The notes: generated from the sequence alone by a model not told the origin. 64,000 nt of DNA from Paracidovorax wautersii (GCA_009912175.1 WNDQ01000002.1:1-64000), one strand, 5' to 3'. Shown: positions 38,988 to 48,881, numbered from the stretch's first letter. Numbers and translations are program-made.

Positions 38988-39934
38988 AGCCATTCACTTA
39001 CGAACGTGCCCGCTCCGTGTCCGAGGCCGCCGCGGCCGTGGCGCGCAATCCTTCCGCCAAGTTCATTGCCGGCGGAACCAATCTGCTGGACCTGATGAAA
39101 CTGCAGATCGAAGCGCCGACGCACCTGGTGGACGTCAACGGCCTGCAGCTCGACAAGATCGAGTCCTTGCCCGACGGTGGCCTGCGCATCGGCGCGCTGG
39201 TGCGCAACACGGCGCTGGCGTCCGACGAGCGTGTGCGCCGCGACTATGGGGTGCTCTCGCACGCCATCGTCGCGGGCGCCTCGGGCCAGCTGCGCAACAA
39301 GGCGACCACGGCCGGGAACCTGCTGCAGCGCACACGTTGTCCGTATTTCTATGACACCGACCAGCCGTGCAACAAGCGGCAGCCGGGCAGCGGCTGCAGC
39401 GCCATCGGCGGCGCGAGCCGGTCCCTCGCGGTGATCGGTGGCAGCCAGGCCTGCATCGCGACCAACCCGGGCGACATGGCGGCGGCCCTGCGTGTGCTCG
39501 ACGCGAACATCGAGACCGTGCGGCCCGACGGACGCACGCGCGTGATCCCCATTGCCGATTTCCACCGCCTGCCGGGCAACACCCCGCACATCGAAACAAG
39601 CCTGGAGCGGGACGAACTGATCACCGGGGTCACGCTGCCGCGGCCGCTCGGCGGAACGCACATCTACCGCAAGGTGCGCGACCGCGCCTCGTACGCTTTT
39701 GCGCTCGTGTCGGTGGCGGCGGTCGTGCAAGCCGATGGATCGGGGCGTGTCGCGCTCGGTGGCGTGGCGCCCAAGCCCTGGCGCGTGGCGGCCGCCGAGG
39801 CGGCACTGCCGCAGGGCGCGAAGGCGTCGGCCGAGCAACTGCTCGCAGGCGCGAGCCCGACCCACGACAACGCCTTCAAGCTGCCATTGGCCGAGCGCAC
39901 GCTTTTTGCCGTGCTGGCCCAGGCCAGGGGCTGA
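38984..39934 (+). CDS. paoB: Aldehyde oxidoreductase FAD-binding subunit (PaoB/YagS type)
   Basis: The 316-residue CO-dehydrogenase-type FAD subunit has the FAD motif [15 protein letters not shown] near residue 25 and [16 protein letters not shown] near residue 100. It has the additional cysteine-rich insert [15 protein letters not shown], with a further cysteine in GSGC, which in E. coli PaoB binds an extra [4Fe-4S] cluster. This insert separates it from ordinary xanthine dehydrogenase subunits. It is translationally coupled to paoA. Confidence 0.9.
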
Positions 39935-39936
39935 GC

Positions 39937-42147
39937 ATGAAATTCGACACCCCCGCCACCACCAATCCGATCGACCAGCTGAAGGTCGTCGGCAAGCCGC
40001 TCAGCCGCATCGACGGACCGCTCAAGACCACGGGTCTGGCACCCTATGCCTACGAGCGCCATGACGTCGCGCCCAATCCGGCCTATGGCTATGTCGTGGG
40101 CGCCGGCATCGCCAAGGGCCGGATCGCCTCGATGGACTTGCGTGCTGCCCGCGCCGCACCCGGCGTGCTGGCCATCGTCACCGCGCGCAATGCCGGCAAG
40201 CTGGGCAAGGGCGACATGAACACCGCCAAGCTGCTGGGCGGGCCCGAGATCGACCACTACCACCAGGCCGTGGCCCTGGTGGTCGCCAACACCTTCGAGC
40301 AGGCCCGGGCCGCGGCCCAACTGGTCCGCATCGAGTACACCGCGTCGAAGGGGCGATTCGACCTGGCCGCGGCAAAGGGCGGCGCCGAATTCCCGCAGGA
40401 AAACCCGTGGTCCGGCCCGCCGCAATCCATCGTCGGCGACTTCGGTGGCGCCTTTGCTTCGGCGGCGGTGCAGCTCGACGCCACCTACACGACGCCCGAC
40501 CAATCGCACGCGATGATGGAGCCGCACGCCTCCATGGCGGCCTGGCATGGCGACCAGCTCACGGTGTGGACATCGAACCAGATGATCGCCTGGGGCGTGA
40601 GCGACGTGGCCAAAACGCTGGGCATTCCGAAGGCCAACGTGCGGCTCGTCTCGCCCTTCATCGGCGGCGGGTTTGGCGGCAAGCTGTTCGTGCGCGCCGA
40701 AGCCGTTCTTGCCGCGCTGGGCGCGCGCGCCACCAGGCGGGCGGTCAAGGTCGCGCTGCAGCGGCCGCTGATGATGAACAACACCACCCATCGCCCGGCG
40801 ACCATCCAACGCATCCGCATCGGCGCCAGCCGTGACGGGCTGATCTCCGCACTGGCCCATGAGGGCTGGTCCGGCGATCTGCCGGGCGGGCAGGCCGAGC
40901 TGGCGGTCAACCAGACCCGGCTGCTCTACGCGTCGCCCAACCGCCTGACCGCGACCCGGCTGGCCGTGCTCGACCTGCCCGAAGGCAATGCGATGCGCGC
41001 GCCCGGGGAGGCGCCCGGACTGATGGCCCTGGAAATCGCCATGGACGAGATGGCCGAGAAGCTCGGGATCGATCCCGTCCAGTTCCGCGTCCTCAACGAT
41101 ACGCAGAGCGATCCTGAAAAGGCCGGCCGGCCATACTCGCAGCGCCGCCTGATCGAATGCCTTCAGACCGGCGCCGAGAAGTTCGGCTGGAGCCGGCGCA
41201 ACGCGCAGCCCGCCCAGGTTCGTGACGGCCGCTGGCTGGTCGGCATGGGGGTTGCCGCCGCCTTTCGCAACAACATGGTGATGAAGTCCGGCGCGCGCGT
41301 GCGGCTCGACAGCCGTGGTGGGGTGACGGTGGAGACGGACATGACCGACATCGGTACGGGCTCCTACACCATCATTGCGCAGACGGCTGCCGAGGTGATG
41401 GGCCTGCCGATCGACAAGGTGTTCGTGCGGCTCGGCGATTCCGCGTACCACGCGTCGTCGGGTTCGGGCGGGCAGTGGGGCGCCAACAGCGCGACGTCCG
41501 GCGTCTACGCGGCCTGCATGAAGCTGCGCGAGGCCGCGGCGAAGGCGGTGGGCTTCACCTCGGGTGACGTCGTTTTTTCGGACGGCATGATCCGCTCGGG
41601 CGACCAGTCGGTGACGCTGGCATCGGCCGCCGGCGCCAATGACCTCGTCGCCGAGGACTTCATCGAGTTCGGCGACCTCGACAAGAAGTACCAGCAGTCG
41701 ACCTTCGGCGCGCACTTTGTCGAGGTGGGCGTCGATGCGGCAACGGGCGAGATCCGTGTGCGTCGCATGCTGGCCGTCTGCGCCGCGGGCCGTATCCTGA
41801 ATCCGACGAGCGCGCGCAGCCAGGTGATCGGTGCGATGACGATGGGGGTGGGCGCCGCGCTGATGGAAGAGCTGGCGCTGGACAAGCGCCGCGGCTTCTT
41901 CGTCAACCATGACCTGGCCGGCTACGAGGTGCCGGTGCACGCCGACATTCCTCACCAGGAGGTGATCTTCCTGGACGAAACGGACCCGATCTCCTCGCCC
42001 ATGAAAGCCAAGGGCGTCGGCGAGCTCGGCATGTGCGGCGTCGGCGCGGCCGTGGCCAACGCCATCTACAACGCGACCGGTGCGCGTGTGCGCGACTACC
42101 CGATCACCTTGGACAAGTTGCTGGACAAGCTGCCGGCGCTGGTGTGA
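39937..42147 (+). CDS. paoC: Aldehyde oxidoreductase molybdenum subunit (PaoC/YagR type)
   Basis: The 736-residue large subunit is of the xanthine oxidase family. The family segments QSHAMMEPHASMA, FIGGGFGGK (molybdopterin contact), AMRAPGEAPGLMALEIAMDE and a C-terminal KGVGELGMCGVGAAVANAI with the catalytic glutamate are all present. It oxidises aldehydes, probably aromatic ones, to acids in the periplasm using molybdopterin cytosine dinucleotide. The chaperone PaoD, which normally inserts the cofactor, is not next to it; the only XdhC-type chaperone nearby (49372) is frameshifted. Confidence 0.9.
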   Translation: MKFDTPATTNPIDQLKVVGKPLSRIDGPLKTTGLAPYAYERHDVAPNPAYGYVVGAGIAKGRIASMDLRAARAAPGVLAIVTARNAGKLGKGDMNTAKLLGGPEIDHYHQAVALVVANTFEQARAAAQLVRIEYTASKGRFDLAAAKGGAEFPQENPWSGPPQSIVGDFGGAFASAAVQLDATYTTPDQSHAMMEPHASMAAWHGDQLTVWTSNQMIAWGVSDVAKTLGIPKANVRLVSPFIGGGFGGKLFVRAEAVLAALGARATRRAVKVALQRPLMMNNTTHRPATIQRIRIGASRDGLISALAHEGWSGDLPGGQAELAVNQTRLLYASPNRLTATRLAVLDLPEGNAMRAPGEAPGLMALEIAMDEMAEKLGIDPVQFRVLNDTQSDPEKAGRPYSQRRLIECLQTGAEKFGWSRRNAQPAQVRDGRWLVGMGVAAAFRNNMVMKSGARVRLDSRGGVTVETDMTDIGTGSYTIIAQTAAEVMGLPIDKVFVRLGDSAYHASSGSGGQWGANSATSGVYAACMKLREAAAKAVGFTSGDVVFSDGMIRSGDQSVTLASAAGANDLVAEDFIEFGDLDKKYQQSTFGAHFVEVGVDAATGEIRVRRMLAVCAAGRILNPTSARSQVIGAMTMGVGAALMEELALDKRRGFFVNHDLAGYEVPVHADIPHQEVIFLDETDPISSPMKAKGVGELGMCGVGAAVANAIYNATGARVRDYPITLDKLLDKLPALV

Positions 42148-42209
42148 GCCCGAACCGCCCTTCGGGGCGATTCAGGCGTCACAGGCCGGTTTTGGCGGGG
42201 GCGTGGGGC

Positions 42210-43991
42210 TCAGTAGCCCAGCGTCTTGCCGTCGGGATTGCGCGGGTCGGAGTAGCCGTAGAGCATGCCGTCGCGCAGCTGGATGGTCTGGGTGCGGCCC
42301 ATGGACGCCTTGACGACGACGTTGTGGCCGCGTGACTTGAGCAGGGCGACGGCGTCGGGGCTCAGGCCTTTTTCGATGCGCAACTCGTCCGGTGTCCACT
42401 GGTGGTGCACGCGCGGCGTGCTGGCGGCTTCGGCCGGGTTCATGCCGAAGTCGATGGTGTTGACCACCGTCTGCAGCACCGTGGTGATGATGCGCGCGCC
42501 GCCGGGGCTGCCGGTGACCAGCACGGGCTTGTTGTTCTGCAGCACCAGCGTGGGCGTCATCGACGACAGCGGGCGCTTTTTGGCCGCCACCGCGTTGGCG
42601 TCGCCGCCGACCAGGCCGTAGGCGTTGGCCACGCCGGGCTTGGCCGAGAAGTCGTCCATCTCGTTGTTGAGCAGGATGCCGGTGCCCTTGGCCACGATGC
42701 CGCTGCCGAAGTTGGTGTTGAGCGTGTAGGTCACCGCCACGGCGTTGCCGGCCTTGTCGACCACCGAGTAGTGCGTGGTCTGGTCGCTTTCATAAGGCTG
42801 GGGCTGGCCGGGCTTGATGTTCTTGCTGGCGCGTGCCTGGTTGGGGTCGATGGTCTTGAGCAGCGACGCGGCGTAGGCCTTGGACGTCAGGCCCTTGAGC
42901 GGGATCTTCACGAAGTCCGGGTCGCCCAGGTATTCGGAGCGGTCGGCGTAGGCCAGCTTCATGCTCTCGGCCATGTAGTGGAGGGTCTGCGCGCTGTTGG
43001 CGCCCCACTGCGACAGCGGCAGCGGTTCGAGCATGTTCAGGATCTGCACCAGGTGCGCGCCGCCGGAGGAGGGCGGCGGCATGGTGACGATCTGGTAGCC
43101 GCGGTAGGTGCCGGTCACGGGCGTGCGCTCGACGACGCGGTAGTCGCGCAGGTCGGCCAGCGTGACGGCGCCGGCGTGCGGGGCGGTCTCGGCCGCGATC
43201 TTCTGCGCGATCGAGCCCTGGTAGAAGGCCTTGGCGCCTTGCTGGCCGATCAGGCGGATGGACTGGGCCAGGTCTTTCTGCACCAGCCGCTGGCCCACCT
43301 TGAGCGGCTCGCCGTTGCGCCAGAAGATGGCGCGCGTGGCGGGCCACTTGCCCATGTTGTCCTTTTCCTGCTGCAGGGTCTTGGCCAGCGTCTCGCTCAC
43401 CGGAAAACCCTTGTCGGCCAGCGCGGCGGCCGGGGCGGTCACGCGGGCCAGCGGCATCGTGCCCCATTGCTTGAGCGCGTGTTCCATGCCGGCCACGGTG
43501 CCCGGCACACCCACGGCGTAGTGCGTGTAGAGCGACTTGCCGTCGACCACGTTGCCCTTGGCGTCCAGGTACATGTCGCGCGAGGCGCCCTGCGGCGCGA
43601 CTTCACGGAAGTCCAGCGCCACGTTCTTGCCGGTCTTGGCGTCGTGCACCACCATAAAACCGCCGCCGCCCAGGTTGCCCGCGTTGGGCAGCGCCACGGC
43701 CAGCGCAAAGCCCATGCCCACGGCCGCGTCGACCGCATTGCCGCCTTGCCTGAGGATGTCCAGCCCGATCTGCGAGGCCAACGCCTGCTCACTGGCCACC
43801 ATGCCGTTCCTGGCCACGACCGGGTGGAACACGTCCATGTCGAAGTCGTAGGCGGCGCCGGCGGCCTGCGATGGCGCGACCGGGGCGGTGCTGGGCGCGG
43901 CGGCTTGCGACTGGGGGCCGCTGCCGCAGGCCGCGAGGCCGGCAAGCGCCAGTGCAAGACTGCTGGCCAGCAGGGTATGGCGGAGGGTCAT
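42210..43991 (-). CDS. ggt: Gamma-glutamyltransferase
   Basis: The 593-residue lipoprotein-like precursor has a signal ending LAGLAACG. The family-typical beginning GMVASEQALASQIGLDIL is followed by GGNAVDAAVGMGFALAV. The autocatalytic cleavage site is DQTTHYSVVD, where the second-subunit N-terminal threonine becomes the nucleophile, and the late motif GSPGGARIITTVLQ is present. It transfers or hydrolyses gamma-glutamyl groups from glutathione and related compounds in the periplasm. It is convergent with paoC and upstream of the M20 peptidase gene's 3' end in the same direction, so it may share regulation with the nitrogen-scavenging genes. Confidence 0.94.
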   Translation of the reverse strand: MTLRHTLLASSLALALAGLAACGSGPQSQAAAPSTAPVAPSQAAGAAYDFDMDVFHPVVARNGMVASEQALASQIGLDILRQGGNAVDAAVGMGFALAVALPNAGNLGGGGFMVVHDAKTGKNVALDFREVAPQGASRDMYLDAKGNVVDGKSLYTHYAVGVPGTVAGMEHALKQWGTMPLARVTAPAAALADKGFPVSETLAKTLQQEKDNMGKWPATRAIFWRNGEPLKVGQRLVQKDLAQSIRLIGQQGAKAFYQGSIAQKIAAETAPHAGAVTLADLRDYRVVERTPVTGTYRGYQIVTMPPPSSGGAHLVQILNMLEPLPLSQWGANSAQTLHYMAESMKLAYADRSEYLGDPDFVKIPLKGLTSKAYAASLLKTIDPNQARASKNIKPGQPQPYESDQTTHYSVVDKAGNAVAVTYTLNTNFGSGIVAKGTGILLNNEMDDFSAKPGVANAYGLVGGDANAVAAKKRPLSSMTPTLVLQNNKPVLVTGSPGGARIITTVLQTVVNTIDFGMNPAEAASTPRVHHQWTPDELRIEKGLSPDAVALLKSRGHNVVVKASMGRTQTIQLRDGMLYGYSDPRNPDGKTLGY

Positions 43992-44057
43992 GGTTGTCTT
44001 CCTTAGAGTTGGCGGGAATCGTTCTGTCGCAGGTCGGGCGCAGGTCTCAGGTCCGCG

Positions 44058-45326
44058 TCAGCCGAGCAGGTCGTGCAGCGCGCGCGCAATAACTTTGGTG
44101 GCGCGGCGCAGGTCGTCAAGCTCAAGCCGTTCGTCGGCGCGCTTGGCATGCGACTCCAGCACTGTACGGGGGCCCGCGCCATAGATCACGCCGGGAATGC
44201 CCTGTTCGGCATAGAGCCGGACGTCGGTATAGAGCGGCGTGCCCATGGCGGGAATCGCCTGGCCGAACAGCGCCTGGCCATGGCGCTGCAGGGCGGCCAC
44301 CAGCGGCGCGTTGCCGGGCAGCGGCTTCATGGCGTTGGCCAGCAGCAGGCGGCGCGTGTCGATGGTGATGCCGGGCAGCGTGGCCGCGGTCTCGCGCAGC
44401 ACGGCCAGGATCTCGGCCTCGACCTCGGCCGGGTTCTCTTCGGGGATCATGCGGCGGTCGAGTTTGAAGACCACCTTGCCGGGGACCACGTTGGTGTTGG
44501 TGCCGCCCTCGATGCGGCCGACGTTCAGGTAGGGGTGGTCGATGCCCGCCACCGACGACTTCACCGTGCGGTAACGCGTGTTGAGCGCGTACAGTGCATT
44601 GAGCAGGGCGACTGCGCCCTGCAGCGCGTCGACGCCGGTGTGCGGTACGGCGGCGTGCGCCATCTTGCCGTGCACGGTCACTTCCATCTGCAGGCAGCCG
44701 TTGTGGGCGGTGACGACTTCGTACGAGAAACCGGCGGCGATCAGCAGGTCGGGGCGCGTGTGGCCGTGCTTGAGCAGCCAGCCCGGGCCCAGTTCGCCGC
44801 CGAATTCCTCGTCGTAGGTGAAGTGCAGTTCAAGCTGCCCGCGCGTGGGCCGGGCCACGGCTTCGAGTGCGCGCAGGGCGAAGGTGAAGGTGGTGAAGTC
44901 GCCCTTGCTCACGGCGGTCGCGCGGCCGTAGATGCGGCCGTCCTCGATCTGTGCGCCGTAGGGGTCGTGCGTCCAGCCCTCGCCGGGCGGCACCACGTCG
45001 CCGTGCGCGTTGAGCGCAACGATGGGGTGGGCGTCGGCACCGGCGCCATAACGGCGGCGCACGATCAGGTTGGTGATGGATTCCATGCCGTAGGCCTGCA
45101 CCTCGGCGGCGGGCACGGGCAGGCGCTCGGCCTGCAGGCCCATGTCGGCCAGCAGTTCTGCCGTGCGCTCGGCGTGCGGCGCGTTGTTGCCCGGCGGTGT
45201 GTCGGTGGGCACACGCACGAGCTGCTGCAGAAAGGCGACCTGCTCGTCAAAGTGTTGGTCGATCCAGGCGTCGAGCGCGGCGTAGCGGTCGGTGTCCGGA
45301 GGGGTGTGAGTGTTGTTGGCAACCAT
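44058..45326 (-). CDS. M20-family metallopeptidase (ArgE/DapE type)
   Basis: The 422-residue amidohydrolase has the M20 dizinc centre: HGDVVPPGEGW with the first metal ligands, FTYDEEFGGELG with the catalytic Glu and metal ligand, and a final histidine in LESHAKRADERL. The dimerisation domain follows (CLQMEVTVHGKMAHAAVP). It removes an acyl or carbamoyl group from an amino acid-like substrate, which is not identified. It lies 32 bases after the OHCU decarboxylase-allantoate amidohydrolase gene, in the same direction, and likely belongs to that operon. Confidence 0.88.
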   Translation of the reverse strand: MVANNTHTPPDTDRYAALDAWIDQHFDEQVAFLQQLVRVPTDTPPGNNAPHAERTAELLADMGLQAERLPVPAAEVQAYGMESITNLIVRRRYGAGADAHPIVALNAHGDVVPPGEGWTHDPYGAQIEDGRIYGRATAVSKGDFTTFTFALRALEAVARPTRGQLELHFTYDEEFGGELGPGWLLKHGHTRPDLLIAAGFSYEVVTAHNGCLQMEVTVHGKMAHAAVPHTGVDALQGAVALLNALYALNTRYRTVKSSVAGIDHPYLNVGRIEGGTNTNVVPGKVVFKLDRRMIPEENPAEVEAEILAVLRETAATLPGITIDTRRLLLANAMKPLPGNAPLVAALQRHGQALFGQAIPAMGTPLYTDVRLYAEQGIPGVIYGAGPRTVLESHAKRADERLELDDLRRATKVIARALHDLLG

Positions 45327-45358
45327 GGGTGACTGAGTAAGGATGAAGAAGGGACCGC

Positions 45359-47146
45359 TCAAACGGCGGCTTGGAGGTCGTTGGCCAGGTCGTCCAGCAG
45401 CAGGCCGAAGGCCTCGATGGCGAGCTGCATGTCCTGGGCCGTGGTGCTTTCGAGCGGGTTGTGGCTGATGCCCGAGTTCTCGCCGCGCACGAAGAGCATG
45501 GCCTGCGGCATGACCTCGTGCAGCTTCATGGCGTCGTGCCCGGCGCCGCTGGGCATGCGGTGCAGCGGCACGCCCAGCGCCTGCACGGCGTGTTCCCAGC
45601 GGACCTGCCATTCGGGCGCGCTCGGGGCGGCGCTGGCGCGCATGGTTTCGTCCAGCGTGTAGCTCACGCCGCGGCGCGCGCACAGCGCGGCAAGTTCGGC
45701 CAGCACGTCGGCGCACAGGGCGTCGCGCTGGGCGTCGGTGGGCGCGCGCAGGTCCAGGCTGAAGTGGCATTGGCCCGGCACCACGTTGATCGAACCGTTG
45801 GGCACCTGCAGCATGCCCACGGTGCCGACCGAATCACCGTCGCGCGCCGCACGCTGTTCGACGTAGCTGATCAGCTCGGCCACGGCCGTGGCGGCGTCGC
45901 GCCGGCGGTCCATGGGTGTGGTGCCGGCGTGGCTGGCCATGCCGTCGATGCGGCCGACAAAACGCACGCTGCCGTTGATCGAGGTCACAATGCCCAGCGG
46001 GATGTTGAGTTCGTTGAGCACGGGCCCCTGCTCGATGTGCACCTCGACAAAGCCCAGGTAGCCGGCCGGATCGCGCCGCAACGCGGCAATGGCGCCCAGG
46101 TCCAGGCCGGCGGTGGTCATGGCCTCGCGCAGCGTCACGCCATCGGCGTCGCGCTGGTCCAGCCAGTCGGCCTGGAAGCTGCCCGTCAGTGCGCTGGAGC
46201 CGAGGAAGGTGGCCTTGTAGCGCTGGCCTTCTTCTTCCGAGAACGCGACCACTTCCAGGTGAAAGGGCAAGCGCCGGCCTTGCCTTGCCAGTTCGGCCAC
46301 CCACACCAGCGGCACGTAGATGCCCAGCCGGCCGTCGTACTTGCCGCCGTTGCGCACGGTGTCGTAGTGCGAGCCGGTCATCAGCGTGCGTGCCCGCGGG
46401 TCGTCGCTGCGATAGAGGCTGACCACGTTGCCGACGGCATCGATACGCACGTCGTCAAAGCCCGCTGTGCGCATCTGGCTGGCGATGTCGGCGGCGCAGG
46501 CGCGGTGCGCGTCGGTCAGGTAGGTGACGGTGAGCTGGCCCAGCGCCTCGTAGCCCGGGTCGGTGTGGCGCGCCAGGGTCTCCATGGCGTCCCAGGCGCG
46601 CTCGCCCAGCGCGGCGGACAGGCCGAGCTTGTCGTGCAGGCGGATTTCGGCGATGCGGTGGATGTTGCGCAGCGCCTCGGCGCGCTCGAAGTCCGGCGGG
46701 TTCTTCAGGCGCCGCGCGAAGGCTTCGATGATGGCCTGCCGGCCCAGGCCCGTGCCGCGCGGCCCGCGCACGGCCAGGATGAAGGGAAAACCGAAGCGCG
46801 CGTTGTAGTCGGCATTGAGCTGCTGAATGCGCGCGAATTCTTCCGGCGTACAGGCCGTCAGGCCCGCTGTGTTCTGTTCGTTGGTGGACTCGGCGGTGAG
46901 TGTCTGGGCCACCATGGCCCGGCCGGCCAGCTCCGGGTGGGCGCGGATGAGCGCGAGCTGCTGCTCGGCGCTGGCGCGATCGACCACCTGCGCCAGCGCG
47001 TGCTGCAGCTGCGCGGCCGAGCGAAAGGGCCGCGCGGCCAGCGCCGCCTCGGCGATCCAGGGCGAGTGTTCGTAAAGGCCGTCGAGCAGCCGGGCGGCTA
47101 GTTCGTGCGGCGCGCTGTTGAGCTGTTGCAGTGTGAGTGTGGCCAT
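45359..47146 (-). CDS. OHCU decarboxylase fused to allantoate amidohydrolase
   Basis: The 595-residue fusion joins two steps of purine degradation. Residues 1 to about 165 form the UraD domain: the catalytic histidine is in IRAHPELAGRA, and FGFPFILAVRG is the family signature; this domain decarboxylates 2-oxo-4-hydroxy-4-carboxy-5-ureidoimidazoline to S-allantoin. From about residue 190 an M20 amidase of the AllC/carbamoylase type follows, with LMTGSHYDTVRNGGKYDGRL, FSEEEGQRY, EVHIEQGPVL and a final HDAMKLHEVMP; this would hydrolyse allantoate. The steps are not adjacent in the pathway, since allantoinase (PuuE, next gene upstream) works between them. The start MATLTLQQLNSAP gives the family N-terminus. 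Confidence 0.93.
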   Translation of the reverse strand: MATLTLQQLNSAPHELAARLLDGLYEHSPWIAEAALAARPFRSAAQLQHALAQVVDRASAEQQLALIRAHPELAGRAMVAQTLTAESTNEQNTAGLTACTPEEFARIQQLNADYNARFGFPFILAVRGPRGTGLGRQAIIEAFARRLKNPPDFERAEALRNIHRIAEIRLHDKLGLSAALGERAWDAMETLARHTDPGYEALGQLTVTYLTDAHRACAADIASQMRTAGFDDVRIDAVGNVVSLYRSDDPRARTLMTGSHYDTVRNGGKYDGRLGIYVPLVWVAELARQGRRLPFHLEVVAFSEEEGQRYKATFLGSSALTGSFQADWLDQRDADGVTLREAMTTAGLDLGAIAALRRDPAGYLGFVEVHIEQGPVLNELNIPLGIVTSINGSVRFVGRIDGMASHAGTTPMDRRRDAATAVAELISYVEQRAARDGDSVGTVGMLQVPNGSINVVPGQCHFSLDLRAPTDAQRDALCADVLAELAALCARRGVSYTLDETMRASAAPSAPEWQVRWEHAVQALGVPLHRMPSGAGHDAMKLHEVMPQAMLFVRGENSGISHNPLESTTAQDMQLAIEAFGLLLDDLANDLQAAV

Positions 47147-47166
47147 GGCGGTTGGGCGGTAGAAGG

Positions 47167-48114
47167 TCAGGCGGCGGGCTGGTAGGGGTGGATCTGTTTC
47201 CAGTGGCGGGCGATGTCGATGCGGCGGCACACCCAGACGTGGTCGTGGCGCGCGATGTGGTCCAGAAAACGCTGCAGCGCCAGCAGCCGTCCCGGGCGGC
47301 CGAGCAGGCGGCAGTGCATGCCGATGCTCAGCATGCGCGGGGTCTCGGCACCTTCGGCATAGAGCACGTCGAAACTGTCGCGCAGGTAGGTGTAGAAGTC
47401 ATCACCCTGCGAGAAACCCTGGGGCAGCGCAAAACGCATGTCGTTGGTGTCGAGCGTGTAGGGCACGACCAGGTGCGGCACCACCTGGCCGTCGCTGCGC
47501 GCCACTTCCATCCAGAACGGCAAGTCGTCGCCGTAGTAGTCGCTGTCGTATTCCAACCGGCCGTCGTCGACCACGATGCGGCGCGTGTTGGGGCTGTCGC
47601 GGCCGGTGTACCAGCCCAGCGGACGCGTGCCGGTGAGTTGCTCGATGGCGTCCATGCCGAGCCGGAAGTGTTCGCGCTCGGTCGCCTCGTCGATGTTCTG
47701 GTAGTGGATCCAGCGCCAGCCGTGGCAGGCGATCTCGTGGCCGAGTTCGACAAAGGCCTGCGTGAGCTCGGGGTGGCGCTCCAGTGCCATGCCCACGCCG
47801 AAGACGGTCAGCGGCAGGCCGCGTTTTTCGAACTCGCGCAGGATACGCCACACGCCCACGCGCGAGCCGTATTCGTAGATGCCTTCCATGCTCAGGTGGC
47901 GGGCCGGGTAGGCGGGCGGGTTGAACATCTCGGACAGGAATTGCTCGGAGCCCGCGTCGCCGTGCAGCACGGCGTTTTCGCCGCCTTCCTCGTAGTTGAG
48001 CACGAACTGCACGGCAATGCGCGCGCCGCCCGGCCACTGGGCCTGCGGCGGATTGCGGCCGTAGCCCACGAGGTCGCGCGGATAGTCGGCTTGGGATCGG
48101 TAGATGGGGCTCAT
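47167..48114 (-). CDS. puuE: Allantoinase PuuE (polysaccharide deacetylase-like)
   Basis: The 315-residue protein is the cofactor-light allantoinase related to polysaccharide deacetylases. Family landmarks are YPRDLVGYGRNPPQAQWPGG at the N-terminus, VQFVLNYEEGGENAVLHGDA, and EIACHGWRWIHYQNID. It opens the allantoin ring to allantoate in the cytoplasm. It stops 20 bases before the start of the UraD-AllC fusion, and the two are surely cotranscribed. The start MSPIYRSQADYPRD is 16 codons inside a longer open frame. Confidence 0.94.
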   Translation of the reverse strand: MSPIYRSQADYPRDLVGYGRNPPQAQWPGGARIAVQFVLNYEEGGENAVLHGDAGSEQFLSEMFNPPAYPARHLSMEGIYEYGSRVGVWRILREFEKRGLPLTVFGVGMALERHPELTQAFVELGHEIACHGWRWIHYQNIDEATEREHFRLGMDAIEQLTGTRPLGWYTGRDSPNTRRIVVDDGRLEYDSDYYGDDLPFWMEVARSDGQVVPHLVVPYTLDTNDMRFALPQGFSQGDDFYTYLRDSFDVLYAEGAETPRMLSIGMHCRLLGRPGRLLALQRFLDHIARHDHVWVCRRIDIARHWKQIHPYQPAA

Positions 48115-48177
48115 GGCAGGGGCGGTCGAAAGAATCGGGAAGTCACGGGGACGAGCAAGCATCGGGCCAAACGAGTG

Positions 48178-48840
48178 TCACGGCCCGAGCGCGAGGTTGG
48201 CCTCGACGTGGACGAGGTGGTCGACCATGAGCTGCGCGGCGCGGTCGGCATCGCGCGCGGCCAGCGCCTCGACGATCTCGGCGTGCTCCTCGTGCGAATG
48301 GGCGGCCGCGTGGCTGCTCTGGTACATCATGGTGATCAGGGCGCAGCGCGAGATCAGGGCGCTGAGCATCTCGGCCAGCACGTCGTTGCCCATCAGCTCG
48401 GCCATGCGCACGTGGAAGTCGCCCAGCAGCTCGGTGCGGTCGCGCACGTTCTGGCGGTCCAGGGCGGCCTGCTCGCGCGCCACGTGCTGGCGCAGCGCAC
48501 GGATGCGGGCGGGGGTGACCTGGCGCACAAACGCATGCGCCATGCCGGCTTCAAGCATGCGGCGCACGGCGAAGACCTCGCGCGCCTCGGTCACCGAAGG
48601 CGCGGCCACAAACGCACCACGCGCGGGTTCGAGCTTGACCAGGCGTTGCTGCGACAGCTGGAACAGCGCCTGCCGCACCAGCGTGCGCGACACGCCGAAC
48701 TGGTCGGCCAGCTTCTGCTCGGCCAGCTTGGCCCCGGGCGCCAGTTGGTGATCGACGATGGCCTGGCTGAGCGCGCCGACGATGGCATCGGTGGCCGAGC
48801 CCTGGGGCAGGTCGGTCAGGGGGATGATGGGGGTCTGCAT
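48178..48840 (-). CDS. GntR-family regulator, FCD subfamily
   Basis: The 220-residue protein has a GntR winged helix (VGALSQAIVDHQLAPGAKLA, then QFGVSRTLVRQALFQLSQQR) and an FCD effector domain with GDFHVRMAELMGN and EEHAEIVEALAARD. It lies 63 bases upstream of puuE in the same direction and is divergent from uraH. A perfect 16-bp palindrome AAAGTGTATACACTTT lies 26 bases upstream of its start, between it and uraH, and is likely its own operator. It is the best candidate for the regulator of the purine genes. Confidence 0.9.
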   Translation of the reverse strand: MQTPIIPLTDLPQGSATDAIVGALSQAIVDHQLAPGAKLAEQKLADQFGVSRTLVRQALFQLSQQRLVKLEPARGAFVAAPSVTEAREVFAVRRMLEAGMAHAFVRQVTPARIRALRQHVAREQAALDRQNVRDRTELLGDFHVRMAELMGNDVLAEMLSALISRCALITMMYQSSHAAAHSHEEHAEIVEALAARDADRAAQLMVDHLVHVEANLALGP

Positions 48841-48865
48841 GACGGCGGCGTCGAAAATGGTCAGC

Positions 48866-48881
48866 AAAGTGTATACACTTT
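48866..48881. promoter_or_regulatory. Perfect palindromic operator between GntR and uraH
   Basis: AAAGTGTATACACTTT is a perfect 16-bp palindrome in the divergent gap between the GntR gene and uraH. The TGTATACA core matches the FadR/FCD-type GntR consensus and the related half-sites upstream of the ABC operon, NCS1 permease and dctA. Confidence 0.7.

Noticed and set aside
39937-42147. Possible xanthine dehydrogenase large subunit belonging with xdhC
   Set aside because: The subunit order, the Tat signal on the 2Fe-2S subunit and the cysteine insert in the FAD subunit fit PaoABC rather than XdhAB.
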